DNA of 6,534 bases from Salinisphaera sp. UBA6602. Its GTDB lineage: Bacteria; Pseudomonadota; Gammaproteobacteria; Nevskiales; Salinisphaeraceae. The DNA lies in assembly GCA_002433465.1 (NCBI GenBank), contig DJIE01000165.1, positions 12,242 to 18,775 of the forward strand, written 5' to 3'. Numbering within the stretch: position 1 is the first letter of the stretch; each line of letters starts with the position of its first letter. The translations under genes and the position numbers were made by a program. Of this stretch, positions 1-6,534 are shown piece by piece. The notes beneath the pieces are model-generated. The model ran no database searches. It was given only the letters and a program-made list of their open reading frames with translations, and was not told the origin of the DNA.

Positions 1-974
1 TGGATCGATTCGTTCCAGGGCCGGTCGGCGTCGAAGGCGGTATTCGCCGGGATATACTCGCTCCAGGCACGATTGGCGGCCTGGCGCAGGGCCGGTCTCG
101 GCGTGGTCGCACCCGTGTCGGTATCCGGGGGCACGTTGCCGTGACAATCGTTACCGAATTCGTGATCGTCCCAGATGGCGATCATGGCAAAGCGCTCGTG
201 CAGACGCTGCAGCTCGGCGTCGCTGCGATAGCTGCGATACAGGTAACGATAGTCATCGATGTCGGCCGGCGTGGGGTTGCCGGAAGGCAGCGGGCCAATC
301 GGGCGCGCGCCGCCCTGCTGAAAACCGGCATCGACGGTTTCGTAGATGTAGTCGCCCAGGTGGATGACGTAGTCCACGTCTTCCTCGGCGACGCGGGCAA
401 GGGCGTTGTAGAAACCGAAGCCGTAGTCCTGACAGGTGATATAGCCCAGCCGCAGCCGTTCGGGGTTGGCCTCGGCGGAGGGCAGCGTCTTGAACCGCCC
501 GGTGCGGCTGGCCACGCCCTGCAAAATGAAACGGTAGTAATACGTTTTGAAACCGCTCAGCGCCGAATGGGCGATGGCGAGCTTGACGGTAAAGTCGCCC
601 GCGGCACCTGCACGGGCGGCGCCGGCGAGAACGACGTTGCTGAATTCTTCGTCCGTCGCGATCTGCCAGTTCACGACCGCGTCGCCGGCTGCGGCCTCGC
701 TCTCCGGGGCGAGCCGGGTCCACAGCACGATGCCCTGTTCCTTCGGGTCGCCCGAGGCGACGCTCTGGGGAAACCACGCTGCCTGATGCCGGGCTGTGGC
801 GGCGTCGTCAACAGCGCAGGCCTGCCCCTGCGGGCCGATATCGGCCGAATCGATGAACGGCACCGGGCTTTCGAATACGCCGCCCAGCGCCCGGGCCCAG
901 CCCGGGGTGGCGGTCAGGCTCCAGCCGACCGCGCCCGCAGCCGATAAAGTCGAAAGAAAACGCCGACGATCCAT
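1..974 (-). CDS. phoD: PhoD-family alkaline phosphatase/phosphodiesterase, N-terminal part (runs off left edge)
   Basis: The frame is open for 324 codons from an ATG at 974-972 to the window edge with no stop; full family members are usually about 500-600 residues, so roughly the last 40% is missing. It opens with a Tat signal: R3-R4-R5-F6-L7, a hydrophobic stretch to about residue 23, and AxA-like cleavage options near W26-A27-R28-A29. Residues ~65-165 match the PhoD N-terminal beta domain (SGDP at 74-77, IVLWTRL at 82-88). The metallophosphatase domain follows, with TCQDY (180-184), GDYIYE (207-212) and WDDHEFGND (268-276). In Bacillus PhoD the equivalent Cys/Asp-rich motifs bind iron and calcium. 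Expected role: periplasmic or secreted hydrolysis of phosphomono/diesters to release phosphate. A GGGGG at 984-980 lies about 5 nt before the start and is a modest ribosome site. It is divergent from the signalling operon. The family is clear; the exact substrate is not. Confidence 0.93.
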   Translation of the reverse strand, partial: MDRRRFLSTLSAAGAVGWSLTATPGWARALGGVFESPVPFIDSADIGPQGQACAVDDAATARHQAAWFPQSVASGDPKEQGIVLWTRLAPESEAAAGDAVVNWQIATDEEFSNVVLAGAARAGAAGDFTVKLAIAHSALSGFKTYYYRFILQGVASRTGRFKTLPSAEANPERLRLGYITCQDYGFGFYNALARVAEEDVDYVIHLGDYIYETVDAGFQQGGARPIGPLPSGNPTPADIDDYRYLYRSYRSDAELQRLHERFAMIAIWDDHEFGNDCHGNVPPDTDTGATTPRPALRQAANRAWSEYIPANTAFDADRPWNESI

Positions 975-1258
975 GAAAGCCCCCGCAGCGCGCTCCAGGA
1001 TGAGTGCGTTAAACACTAACTGCGGCAGGTGACAGGAAGACTACGTGCCCGGAATGTGGTGAGTGGCTGACTTGATCTTGCAACCGCTTGGGTGAGCCAG
1101 CGATATGCGATTTTTCGCACAAATCTGCGCGATCTAGAGCGACGGCGTTGTTGGCCGAGCTTGTCGGCGGTAATTGCCTGGCTATGCAGCCTCGCGCAAG
1201 GGGGCAGTCTGTTTTTTTAGAGAGGGCGACATACCGCGGGTGGTCGTCCCGCAGGCGT

Positions 1259-1286
1259 GCTTTGTCAACCCTCGTATCGCTTTGTC
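1259..1286. repeat. 8-bp direct repeat GCTTTGTC, 20-bp period
   Basis: GCTTTGTC occurs at 1259-1266 and again at 1279-1286. The start-to-start distance is 20 bp, close to two helical turns, so a dimeric regulator could contact both copies on one DNA face. The second copy lies in an imperfect inverted repeat (CGCT...TCGG / CCGA...AGCG, 1278-1302). Regulatory function is inference; an 8-bp repeat in 570 bases can arise by chance. Confidence 0.3.
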
Positions 1287-1537
1287 GGATCGACCGATAG
1301 CGCCGAATCGCTGCATGTCACACGTACAAAGGAGGGCTTGCGGCGAAACAACGTGTTTTTTATTTGAAGTGAGACAAAAGGCTACCGTTATTTACGTGAA
1401 ATTTCGGATAGGAGTAGGGTGGTAGAAACAATTATAGATAGTTGCTGGACGACAAATAATAGGGCCGACTGATTACTGGCGAGGGCCTCTTGGAAGAGTG
1501 CTGCCAGACAGCCAAGTTCAGACATATGCGAGTGCGC

Positions 1538-1541
1538 GGAG
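1538..1541 (+). promoter_or_regulatory. Ribosome binding site that favours the ATG start at 1546
   Basis: GGAG lies 4 nt before the ATG at 1546. The upstream in-frame GTG at 1498 has a GGAAGA directly abutting it with no spacer, which is a poor geometry. The protein from 1546 reaches the receiver domain within ten residues, as usual for response regulators. The spacing at 1546 is itself slightly short, so the choice is moderate rather than firm. Confidence 0.45.
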
Positions 1542-1545
1542 TGTC

Positions 1546-2751
1546 ATGGTTGAACAACGGGGGACACCAAGACGTCTATTGGTGCTGGACGACGAGCGTG
1601 ACGTAGGGGCGACCATCTGCATGATGGCCCGCAACGCAGGCTATGAGACGGACTACACCGATCGTATCGACGTGTTCATGGAGCGGTTGGAGACCGCCCC
1701 GCCGACCCATGTGGCCGTCGACCTGCAGTTGGGCGACGGCGACGGCATCGACGTCATCCATCGCCTGGCAAAACTGGATTGTGGCGCCGGCCTGATTATC
1801 GTGTCGGGCCTGGGTGGGCGGATTCTGGAATCCGCGGCGCGTGCGGCGGTCGAAAATGGCCTGTGGCTCACCGGCACGCTGGCCAAGCCGTTTTCGTATG
1901 CCGAGCTTAAATCGCTGCTGATCGCAGTCGAGTCGAGGGCGCCGGAGAACGTCGGGTTTCTTCCAGAACGTTCGATTCGAAGCGTGTCCAGGGCCGAGCT
2001 TGCCGATGCGCTCGCCGCCGAGGCGTTCGTCGCCCATTATCAGCCGAAGATATCGCTCGCCACGGGCGCCCTGGTCGGCTTCGAATGTCTTGCCCGCTGG
2101 CAGGCCAACAAGCGCGACTTGATAGCGCCCGATGTATTCATCGGCTGTGCCGAGCAGACCGGTCAGATACACGAGCTGACCCGACAGGTCTATCGCTACG
2201 CTTTGACGTGGCGTCCGCCCGATATCGGTGGCAAGCCGCTGAAGTACGCGCTCAATCTGTCGCCGCTCAACCTTGGCGACGAGGACTTCCCGCGCTGGCT
2301 ATTCGAGGAATGCAAGGCGCAGGGCATCGCGCCGTCGCAGGTGATCCTCGAGATCACGGAGACAGCCAGCCTGAACAACCCGCTGGTGCTGCTCGAAAAT
2401 CTGACCCAGTTCCGTATTCGGGGTTTCGAACTGTCGATCGATGACTTTGGCGTGGGCTATTCATCGATGGTGCAGCTGGCGCGGCTGCCGTTTTCCGAAC
2501 TCAAGATCGATCGCATGTTCGTGAAAAGTCTGGCGACGTCCGAGGAGTCGATGAAGATCGTCAGCGCGGTGATCGGTCTGGGCCATTCGCTTGGCCTGAA
2601 CGTGGTGGCCGAAGGGGTCGAGGGCAGCCAGGCATTGGAGCTGTTGTATCGGGTGGGCTGCGATCAGGCCCAGGGCTACTTCATCGCCAAACCCATGAGT
2701 CATCAGGCCGCCGCGCTCTGGCAGGCAACCTGCGGGCGGCAAGACGGATGA
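1546..2751 (+). CDS. REC-EAL response regulator, predicted c-di-GMP phosphodiesterase (RocR/PvrR-like)
   Basis: From ATG 1546 the product is 401 residues (417 from the alternative GTG 1498). A receiver domain spans ~10-130, with acidic pair D15/D16, phospho-acceptor D59, S87 and K114 all present. An EAL domain spans ~148-395. Its signature is E180-C-L, and the other catalytic and metal-binding positions are intact: N237, E269, E272, D299/D300 in DDFGVGYSS, K320, E356 in AEGVE and Q376. It should hydrolyse c-di-GMP to pGpG in the cytoplasm, with activity set by receiver phosphorylation. There is no GGDEF or DNA-binding domain. Size and domain order match Pseudomonas RocR (about 392 residues) and PvrR, which lower c-di-GMP and affect fimbriae, biofilm or virulence. 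The stop overlaps the downstream kinase start, so that kinase is the likely phosphodonor. Oddities: ECL replaces EAL and DDFGV replaces DDFGT; both are tolerated variations. Activity is predicted, not shown. Confidence 0.93.
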   Translation: MVEQRGTPRRLLVLDDERDVGATICMMARNAGYETDYTDRIDVFMERLETAPPTHVAVDLQLGDGDGIDVIHRLAKLDCGAGLIIVSGLGGRILESAARAAVENGLWLTGTLAKPFSYAELKSLLIAVESRAPENVGFLPERSIRSVSRAELADALAAEAFVAHYQPKISLATGALVGFECLARWQANKRDLIAPDVFIGCAEQTGQIHELTRQVYRYALTWRPPDIGGKPLKYALNLSPLNLGDEDFPRWLFEECKAQGIAPSQVILEITETASLNNPLVLLENLTQFRIRGFELSIDDFGVGYSSMVQLARLPFSELKIDRMFVKSLATSEESMKIVSAVIGLGHSLGLNVVAEGVEGSQALELLYRVGCDQAQGYFIAKPMSHQAAALWQATCGRQDG

Positions 2752-5700
2752 TGCAGCCGGACGACGATACTTACAGGCGGCTGTTCAAGGCCGCGCCGGG
2801 CAAGATTCTCGTGCTGTTACCCCGCAGCTTCGAGATCGTGACCGCAACCGATGAATACCTTGCCGCGACGGCAAAACGTGAACAGGACATCGTCGGCAAG
2901 CGCGTATTCGACGCCTTCCCGGATGATCCGACCGATCCGTTGGCAGACGGCGAGCGAAATCTGCTGGCGTCGCTGGAACGGGTCGAGGCGCTCAAGGCGC
3001 CGGACACCATGGGTATACAGCGCTACCCGCTGCGTTCGCCGCAGGGCACGTTCGAAGAACGCTTCTGGAGCTCGATGAATACTCCCGTGCTGGACGAGCA
3101 CGGCGAGATCGAGTTCATCCTGCATCGAACCGAGGACATTACCGGCGTCATCGACTACAGCGAGGACACGCGACCCGTGGACGCCGCGACCCGACAGGAT
3201 CCGGCCGCCGTACGCGATATCGTGCTCAGGTCGCAGGAGCTTCGCCAGGCGCTGTCCAAACTCCAGGAGTACGAAGCGCGCATGCGCGCCGCCGAGCGCA
3301 TGCTCAATCTGGGTACGTGGGAGTACCGGCCGAAGACCGGCGACTTGAGCTGGTCGGCCCAGGTTTTTGATATTCACGATCGACCCATCAGCGAGGGCGC
3401 GCCGGATCTGGACAGTTATTTTGCGCTGGTGCATCCGGGCGACCAGGCGGATGCACGCGTGGCCTACCTGCAGTTTTTGAACCGCCAGACGCCACAGATA
3501 TTGCTGGAACACCGGATACGTACGCGCAGCGGTGAGGTGCGGCATATCAAGGCCGTGGGCGAACGCCACCGTCGTGCCGATGACGAGATCGTGGTCGGCT
3601 ATGTGCAGGACGTGACCTCGCTGATGCGCACCCGCGAAAAGCTCACCCAGGCAGAGCAGCTTCTGCGCCTGGCCGGCGAAAAGGCGAAGTTGGGTGGCTG
3701 GCGCGTGGCGCTGGAGTCTCGATCCGTGGTCTGGACATCGGAGACGGCCGCAATTCACGGCATGCCTGCCGGCTATTCGCCGCACACCGTCGAAGAAGCG
3801 ATCGGTTTCTATGCCCCTGGCGATCGAGAGGTGATTCAGAGCGTTTTCAAACGCTGTGTGCAGCAGGGTACGAGTTTCGATGTCGTCAGCAGGTTGCATA
3901 CCGCCGATGGCAGGCAATCCTGGGTGCGCAGCCTCGGCGTGGCCGAGCGCGACGAGCACGGCCAAGTGGTGGCAGTGCAGGGGGCGTTTCAGGACATAAC
4001 GAGCCTGCAGGAGGCCCGCCAGCGCGCCGACAAGGCCGATAAGGCCCGGATCGATATTCTCGAGAGCATCGGTGATGCTTTTTACGCGCTCGACCACGAC
4101 TGGAATTTCACCTACCTGAACCGCAAGGCCTGTGCGCTGCTCGAACGCCCGGCGGCCGAGCTGCTCGGCCGCAATCTCTGGGCCGAGTTTCCCGACACGC
4201 TCGGTAAAGCTGTCGAGCAGAAATACCGCCATGCCGTCGCCGGACAGCGAACGGTTCACTTCCAGAGCTACTGCGCGCCGCGGGGCAAGTGGCTGGAAAT
4301 CAGCGCCTACCCCATACCGGAAGGTCTGGCCGTCTATCTTCGCGACGTGACGCAACAGCGCGAATACCAGGATCAGCTGCGCATGATCGAAGCCGCCCTC
4401 GCGCGCCAGGACGATACGGTGATCATCACCGAAGCTGCGCCCGCCGACGCCCCGCAGCAGCCGCGCGTCGTCTACGTGAACGATGCCTACGAGCGTTTGA
4501 CCGGCCGGGCCAAAGAGCAGGTGCTGGGGCAACGGCCCTGGTTCTTGCAGGATACGGGCCCCGACGCGCAGCAGTTAGCCCGGATTCGCACGGCGTTGTA
4601 TCGGCACCAGCCGATTCGCTGCGAGCTGCGGGATCAAAAGCGATCCGGCACGGTGTACTGGCTGGAAGTCGAGGTCACGCCGCTGTTCGATGCCGCGGGC
4701 GAGTGCACCCATTTTGTGGCCGTGCAGCGCGATATTTCGCGACGCAAGGCCCAGGAAGCAGAGATTCGAGAGGCCAGGGAGCGGTTCGAACTGATCTCGC
4801 GCGCGGTTAACGACGTGATCTGGGACTGGGATCTGGTCAGCGGGCAGGTGTGGTGGAACGACGCGGTGACTGCAGTATTCGGCTATGCCCATGACGAGCT
4901 GGATGGCGGTCGCCAATCCTGGCGGCAATGCGTTCACGAAGAGGATCGTGAGCGCGTCGCCCAGAGCGTGGCCGACGTGATCGACAGCGGGGCGGTGCTC
5001 TGGCGCGGCGAGTATCGCTTCTTCAGAAAAAATTGCCAGATCGCCAGCGTCGTGGACCGCGGCTTTGTGCTTCGAGACGAGTCCGGCCGGGCGATTCGCA
5101 TGGTCGGCAGCATGCTCGACATCAGCGAGCGCATCGATATGGAAGCACGCCTGCGCGAAGCGCAGAAGCTCGAAGCGGTGGGCCATCTCACCGGCGGCGT
5201 CGCACACGATTTCAACAATCTTCTGACCGTCATCCTCGGCAACGCCGAAGTGCTGGCAGAGCAGGCAACCGATGTGATGCTCAGCCAGATGGCGCAGATG
5301 ACGGTTGCCGCGGCACAGCGCGGTGCCGAGTTGACCAATCGGCTCCTCGCGTTTGCCCGCCGACAACCTCTTAACCCCGAACTGGCCGACGTCAACGAGC
5401 GGGTGCAGGCCATTCAGCCGCTCGTTCGGCGAACCTTGCCGGCGAATATCGAGCTTGAAACCGCGCTCGATCCGCAGCTGGGCAGCACCGAAATCGATGC
5501 CAGCGAACTGGATACCGCGTTATTGAACCTGGTGGTGAACGCGCGCGACGCGATGCCGGAAGGCGGCAAGCTCACCATCGAAACCGCCAACAGCGTGCTC
5601 GACGAACACTATGCCGAGCGGCATTCGGAGGTCGAGCCCGGCGATTACGTGATGATCGGCGTATCCGATACAGGTAGCGGCATGGACGCAGCGACCGTGG

Positions 5701-6287
5701 CCCGCGCCTTCGAGCCGTTCTTTACCACCAAGGCGGTGGGCAAGGGCAGCGGCCTGGGGCTGAGCATGGTGTTCGGGTTCACCAAGCAGTCGGGCGGGCA
5801 TATCAAGATCTATTCCGAGCCGGGGGAGGGCACCTGCGTAAAGCTCTATTTCCCCCGTTCGAACGATGACTTGCCGCTGGGCCGCGTGCCGTCGAAGCAG
5901 CCGTCCTATCGCGGCGGCAGCGAGCATATCCTCATTGCCGAGGACGACGATCTGGTACTGACCCATCTGGAAGGCCAGCTACGTTCGCTGGGGTATCGGG
6001 TGACGGTTTGCACGTCCGGCCCGGCCGCACTGAGCGCCCTGGAACGCCAGCCAAATATCGATCTGCTGCTTACCGATATCATCATGCCCGGAGGCATGAC
6101 CGGCCGCCAGCTGGCCGACCGGGCGGTTGCACGCTATCCCCGATTGAAGGTTTTGTTCACCTCCGGCTATACCGAGAACGCCATCGTGCATCAGGGGCGC
6201 CTGGATCCGGGCGTCGAGTTGCTGAGCAAACCCTATACCCGGCAGGAACTGGCCGCCAAGGTTCGTGTCGTGCTGGACAGCGCATAG
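2748..6287 (+). CDS. Six-PAS soluble hybrid histidine kinase with C-terminal receiver
   Basis: 1179 residues. Six PAS modules occupy about 8-133, 182-291, 308-419, 432-536, 548-665 and 678-794. Each ends in the typical D-[IV]-[TS] motif (D130, D288, D416, D533, D662, D791), and charged helical linkers join them. HisKA follows, with phospho-acceptor H820 in AHDFNN. The HATPase has N927/N931 (N box), D974-TGSGM (G1), F988-EPFFTTK (F box) and GKGSGLGL from 998 (G2). A receiver spans ~1060-1178, with E1065-D1066-D1067, phospho-acceptor D1110, T1138/S1139 and K1161. All core residues are intact, so kinase activity is expected. No signal peptide or membrane segment is visible, pointing to cytoplasmic sensing. 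PAS4 resembles the PAS_4 type; PAS2, PAS3 and PAS6 look PAS_3-like; PAS5 is LOV-like without the cysteine. No HPt or output domain is present. ATG 2748 overlaps the REC-EAL stop (ATGA), implying coupled translation; ATG 2751 is an alternative start. Probable partner: the REC-EAL protein. Confidence 0.94.
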   Translation: MMQPDDDTYRRLFKAAPGKILVLLPRSFEIVTATDEYLAATAKREQDIVGKRVFDAFPDDPTDPLADGERNLLASLERVEALKAPDTMGIQRYPLRSPQGTFEERFWSSMNTPVLDEHGEIEFILHRTEDITGVIDYSEDTRPVDAATRQDPAAVRDIVLRSQELRQALSKLQEYEARMRAAERMLNLGTWEYRPKTGDLSWSAQVFDIHDRPISEGAPDLDSYFALVHPGDQADARVAYLQFLNRQTPQILLEHRIRTRSGEVRHIKAVGERHRRADDEIVVGYVQDVTSLMRTREKLTQAEQLLRLAGEKAKLGGWRVALESRSVVWTSETAAIHGMPAGYSPHTVEEAIGFYAPGDREVIQSVFKRCVQQGTSFDVVSRLHTADGRQSWVRSLGVAERDEHGQVVAVQGAFQDITSLQEARQRADKADKARIDILESIGDAFYALDHDWNFTYLNRKACALLERPAAELLGRNLWAEFPDTLGKAVEQKYRHAVAGQRTVHFQSYCAPRGKWLEISAYPIPEGLAVYLRDVTQQREYQDQLRMIEAALARQDDTVIITEAAPADAPQQPRVVYVNDAYERLTGRAKEQVLGQRPWFLQDTGPDAQQLARIRTALYRHQPIRCELRDQKRSGTVYWLEVEVTPLFDAAGECTHFVAVQRDISRRKAQEAEIREARERFELISRAVNDVIWDWDLVSGQVWWNDAVTAVFGYAHDELDGGRQSWRQCVHEEDRERVAQSVADVIDSGAVLWRGEYRFFRKNCQIASVVDRGFVLRDESGRAIRMVGSMLDISERIDMEARLREAQKLEAVGHLTGGVAHDFNNLLTVILGNAEVLAEQATDVMLSQMAQMTVAAAQRGAELTNRLLAFARRQPLNPELADVNERVQAIQPLVRRTLPANIELETALDPQLGSTEIDASELDTALLNLVVNARDAMPEGGKLTIETANSVLDEHYAERHSEVEPGDYVMIGVSDTGSGMDAATVARAFEPFFTTKAVGKGSGLGLSMVFGFTKQSGGHIKIYSEPGEGTCVKLYFPRSNDDLPLGRVPSKQPSYRGGSEHILIAEDDDLVLTHLEGQLRSLGYRVTVCTSGPAALSALERQPNIDLLLTDIIMPGGMTGRQLADRAVARYPRLKVLFTSGYTENAIVHQGRLDPGVELLSKPYTRQELAAKVRVVLDSA

Positions 6288-6367
6288 CTGCGCCACCCCG
6301 GGCGTGACCGCCGGCCACGGATTGGACTAATCGGCGTCGCTCTCAACGCGTGTCTGCGAGGGCAGGT

Positions 6368-6392
6368 GCGCCACGGCCGGCGGCCGTGGCGC
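6368..6392. terminator. Perfect 11-bp GC-rich stem-loop, candidate bidirectional terminator
   Basis: GCGCCACGGCC (6368-6378), loop GGC, GGCCGTGGCGC (6382-6392) form a perfect hairpin. It starts 80 nt after the kinase stop and lies 82 nt from the probable convergent stop on the other strand, a position that suits a shared terminator. No T-run follows on either strand, so it is not a classic intrinsic terminator. It could instead act as an RNA 3' end stabiliser or pause site. Confidence 0.45.
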
Positions 6393-6474
6393 CATTGGAA
6401 AGGCCGGACACATGCCCGCGTTTCGTTCGATGGCGTTGAAAACAGCTGGTGCAGTCCGTTGTTTGGGTATCGGA

Positions 6475-6534
6475 TCAGTAGTCATATCCGATGTCGGCGT
6501 CGCGACGCCGCCGCGTGGCCGTCGCGCCGGGGCG
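6475..6534 (-). CDS. Possible C-terminal end of a convergent gene (19 codons, runs in from right edge)
   Basis: Reading the minus strand from the right edge, one frame is open for 19 codons and ends in TGA (6477-6475). The tail is basic, then acidic/aromatic: RRRRDADIGYDY. Sixteen of 19 third positions are G or C, matching the codon style of the confident genes. A convergent arrangement would also explain the hairpin midway between the two stops. The stretch is too short to identify a family, and an open frame of this length is not by itself significant in GC-rich DNA. Confidence 0.35.
   Translation of the reverse strand, partial: RPGATATRRRRDADIGYDY

Larger units (their letters stand above)
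975..1545. other. Divergent intergenic region without a convincing gene
   Basis: About 570 bases separate the start of the minus-strand phosphatase from the preferred start of the plus-strand REC-EAL gene. Short open frames here have no family features. Composition shifts from GC-rich to visibly AT-richer between about 1340 and 1470, as expected for promoter DNA. Contents seen: a small hairpin TGCGA-TTTT-TCGCA (1106-1119), a T7 run (1212-1218), a GCTTTGTC direct repeat, an imperfect hairpin at 1278-1302, a strong Shine-Dalgarno-like AAAGGAGGG (1328-1336) with no good start codon behind it, and AATAAT (1455-1460), which matches five of six bases of the sigma70 -10 consensus but lacks a good -35 at 16-18 bp. 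It must hold promoters for both flanking genes, but none can be fixed by eye. No tRNA or recognisable c-di-GMP riboswitch core was seen. Confidence 0.75.

Noticed and set aside
141..947. Long plus-strand open frame antisense to the phosphatase
   Set aside because: The minus strand here encodes a continuous PhoD domain with Tat signal and metal motifs. The plus-strand translation has no recognisable family pattern and is explained by high GC content.
1029..1035. Possible Pho box half-site (CTGTCAC on the minus strand) upstream of the phosphatase
   Set aside because: A single 7-bp half-site; the sequences 11 bp either side do not repeat it, so PhoB control cannot be supported.
1189..1218. Possible intrinsic terminator (GCCTC/GGGGC stem, then T7)
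   Set aside because: The stem is only 5 bp with a G-T wobble and a 6-nt gap before the T-run, and no plus-strand gene lies upstream to be terminated.
1088..1425. Short plus-strand open frames in the intergenic region
   Set aside because: No domain features, no well-spaced ribosome site, overlapping frames and atypical composition; better read as non-coding leader/promoter DNA.
975..1545. c-di-GMP riboswitch ahead of the EAL gene
   Set aside because: I looked for the conserved GEMM core elements and did not find them in order on the plus strand.
2817..4532. 571-codon minus-strand open frame opposite the kinase gene
   Set aside because: It is an antisense shadow of the PAS-rich coding region: no motif is seen, and the sense frame carries clear, ordered domains throughout.
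6412..6534. Possible plus-strand gene start, ATG at 6412 with GGAAAGG 8 nt upstream
   Set aside because: The ribosome site is decent, but only about 24 of 41 third positions are G/C, well below the confident genes. The opposite strand gives a codon-typical gene end with better terminator geometry. Not excluded.

Overview
The window is GC-rich DNA, apart from a less GC-rich gap near 1340-1470. It reads as chromosome from a proteobacterium, most likely a gammaproteobacterium. That placement rests on a Tat-exported PhoD-type phosphatase, a RocR/PvrR-like REC-EAL protein, a many-PAS hybrid kinase and strong G/C preference at third codon positions. I cannot name a genus from the sequence. I see no insertion sequence, CRISPR array, tRNA or rRNA.

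Layout. (1) Positions 1-974, minus strand: the N-terminal 324 codons of a PhoD-family alkaline phosphatase/phosphodiesterase, with a Tat signal peptide; the rest lies beyond the left edge. (2) 975-1545: a gene-free divergent intergenic region with an AT-richer second half, a spaced direct repeat, small hairpins and weak promoter-like elements. (3) 1546 (or 1498)-2751, plus strand: a REC-EAL response regulator, a predicted c-di-GMP phosphodiesterase. (4) 2748-6287, plus strand: a very large soluble hybrid histidine kinase with six PAS modules, a HisKA/HATPase core and a C-terminal receiver. Its start codon overlaps the previous stop as ATGA. (5) 6288-6534: a perfect GC-rich 11-bp stem-loop about 80 nt past the kinase stop, then what is probably the last 19 codons of a convergent minus-strand gene.

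Genes (3) and (4) form a two-gene signalling operon. The kinase has several PAS sensor modules and no membrane segment, so it probably reads cytoplasmic cues (redox, ligand or cofactor state). Its likely output is phosphorylation of the REC domain of the upstream protein, which would control c-di-GMP breakdown and hence a motility/biofilm-type decision. The logic resembles the PvrS/PvrR and Roc systems of Pseudomonas. The phosphatase gene is divergent and has no evident functional link. I found no clearly unprecedented system. The most distinctive points are the six-PAS soluble kinase translationally coupled to a RocR-like phosphodiesterase, and a LOV-like PAS module whose photoactive cysteine position is proline.
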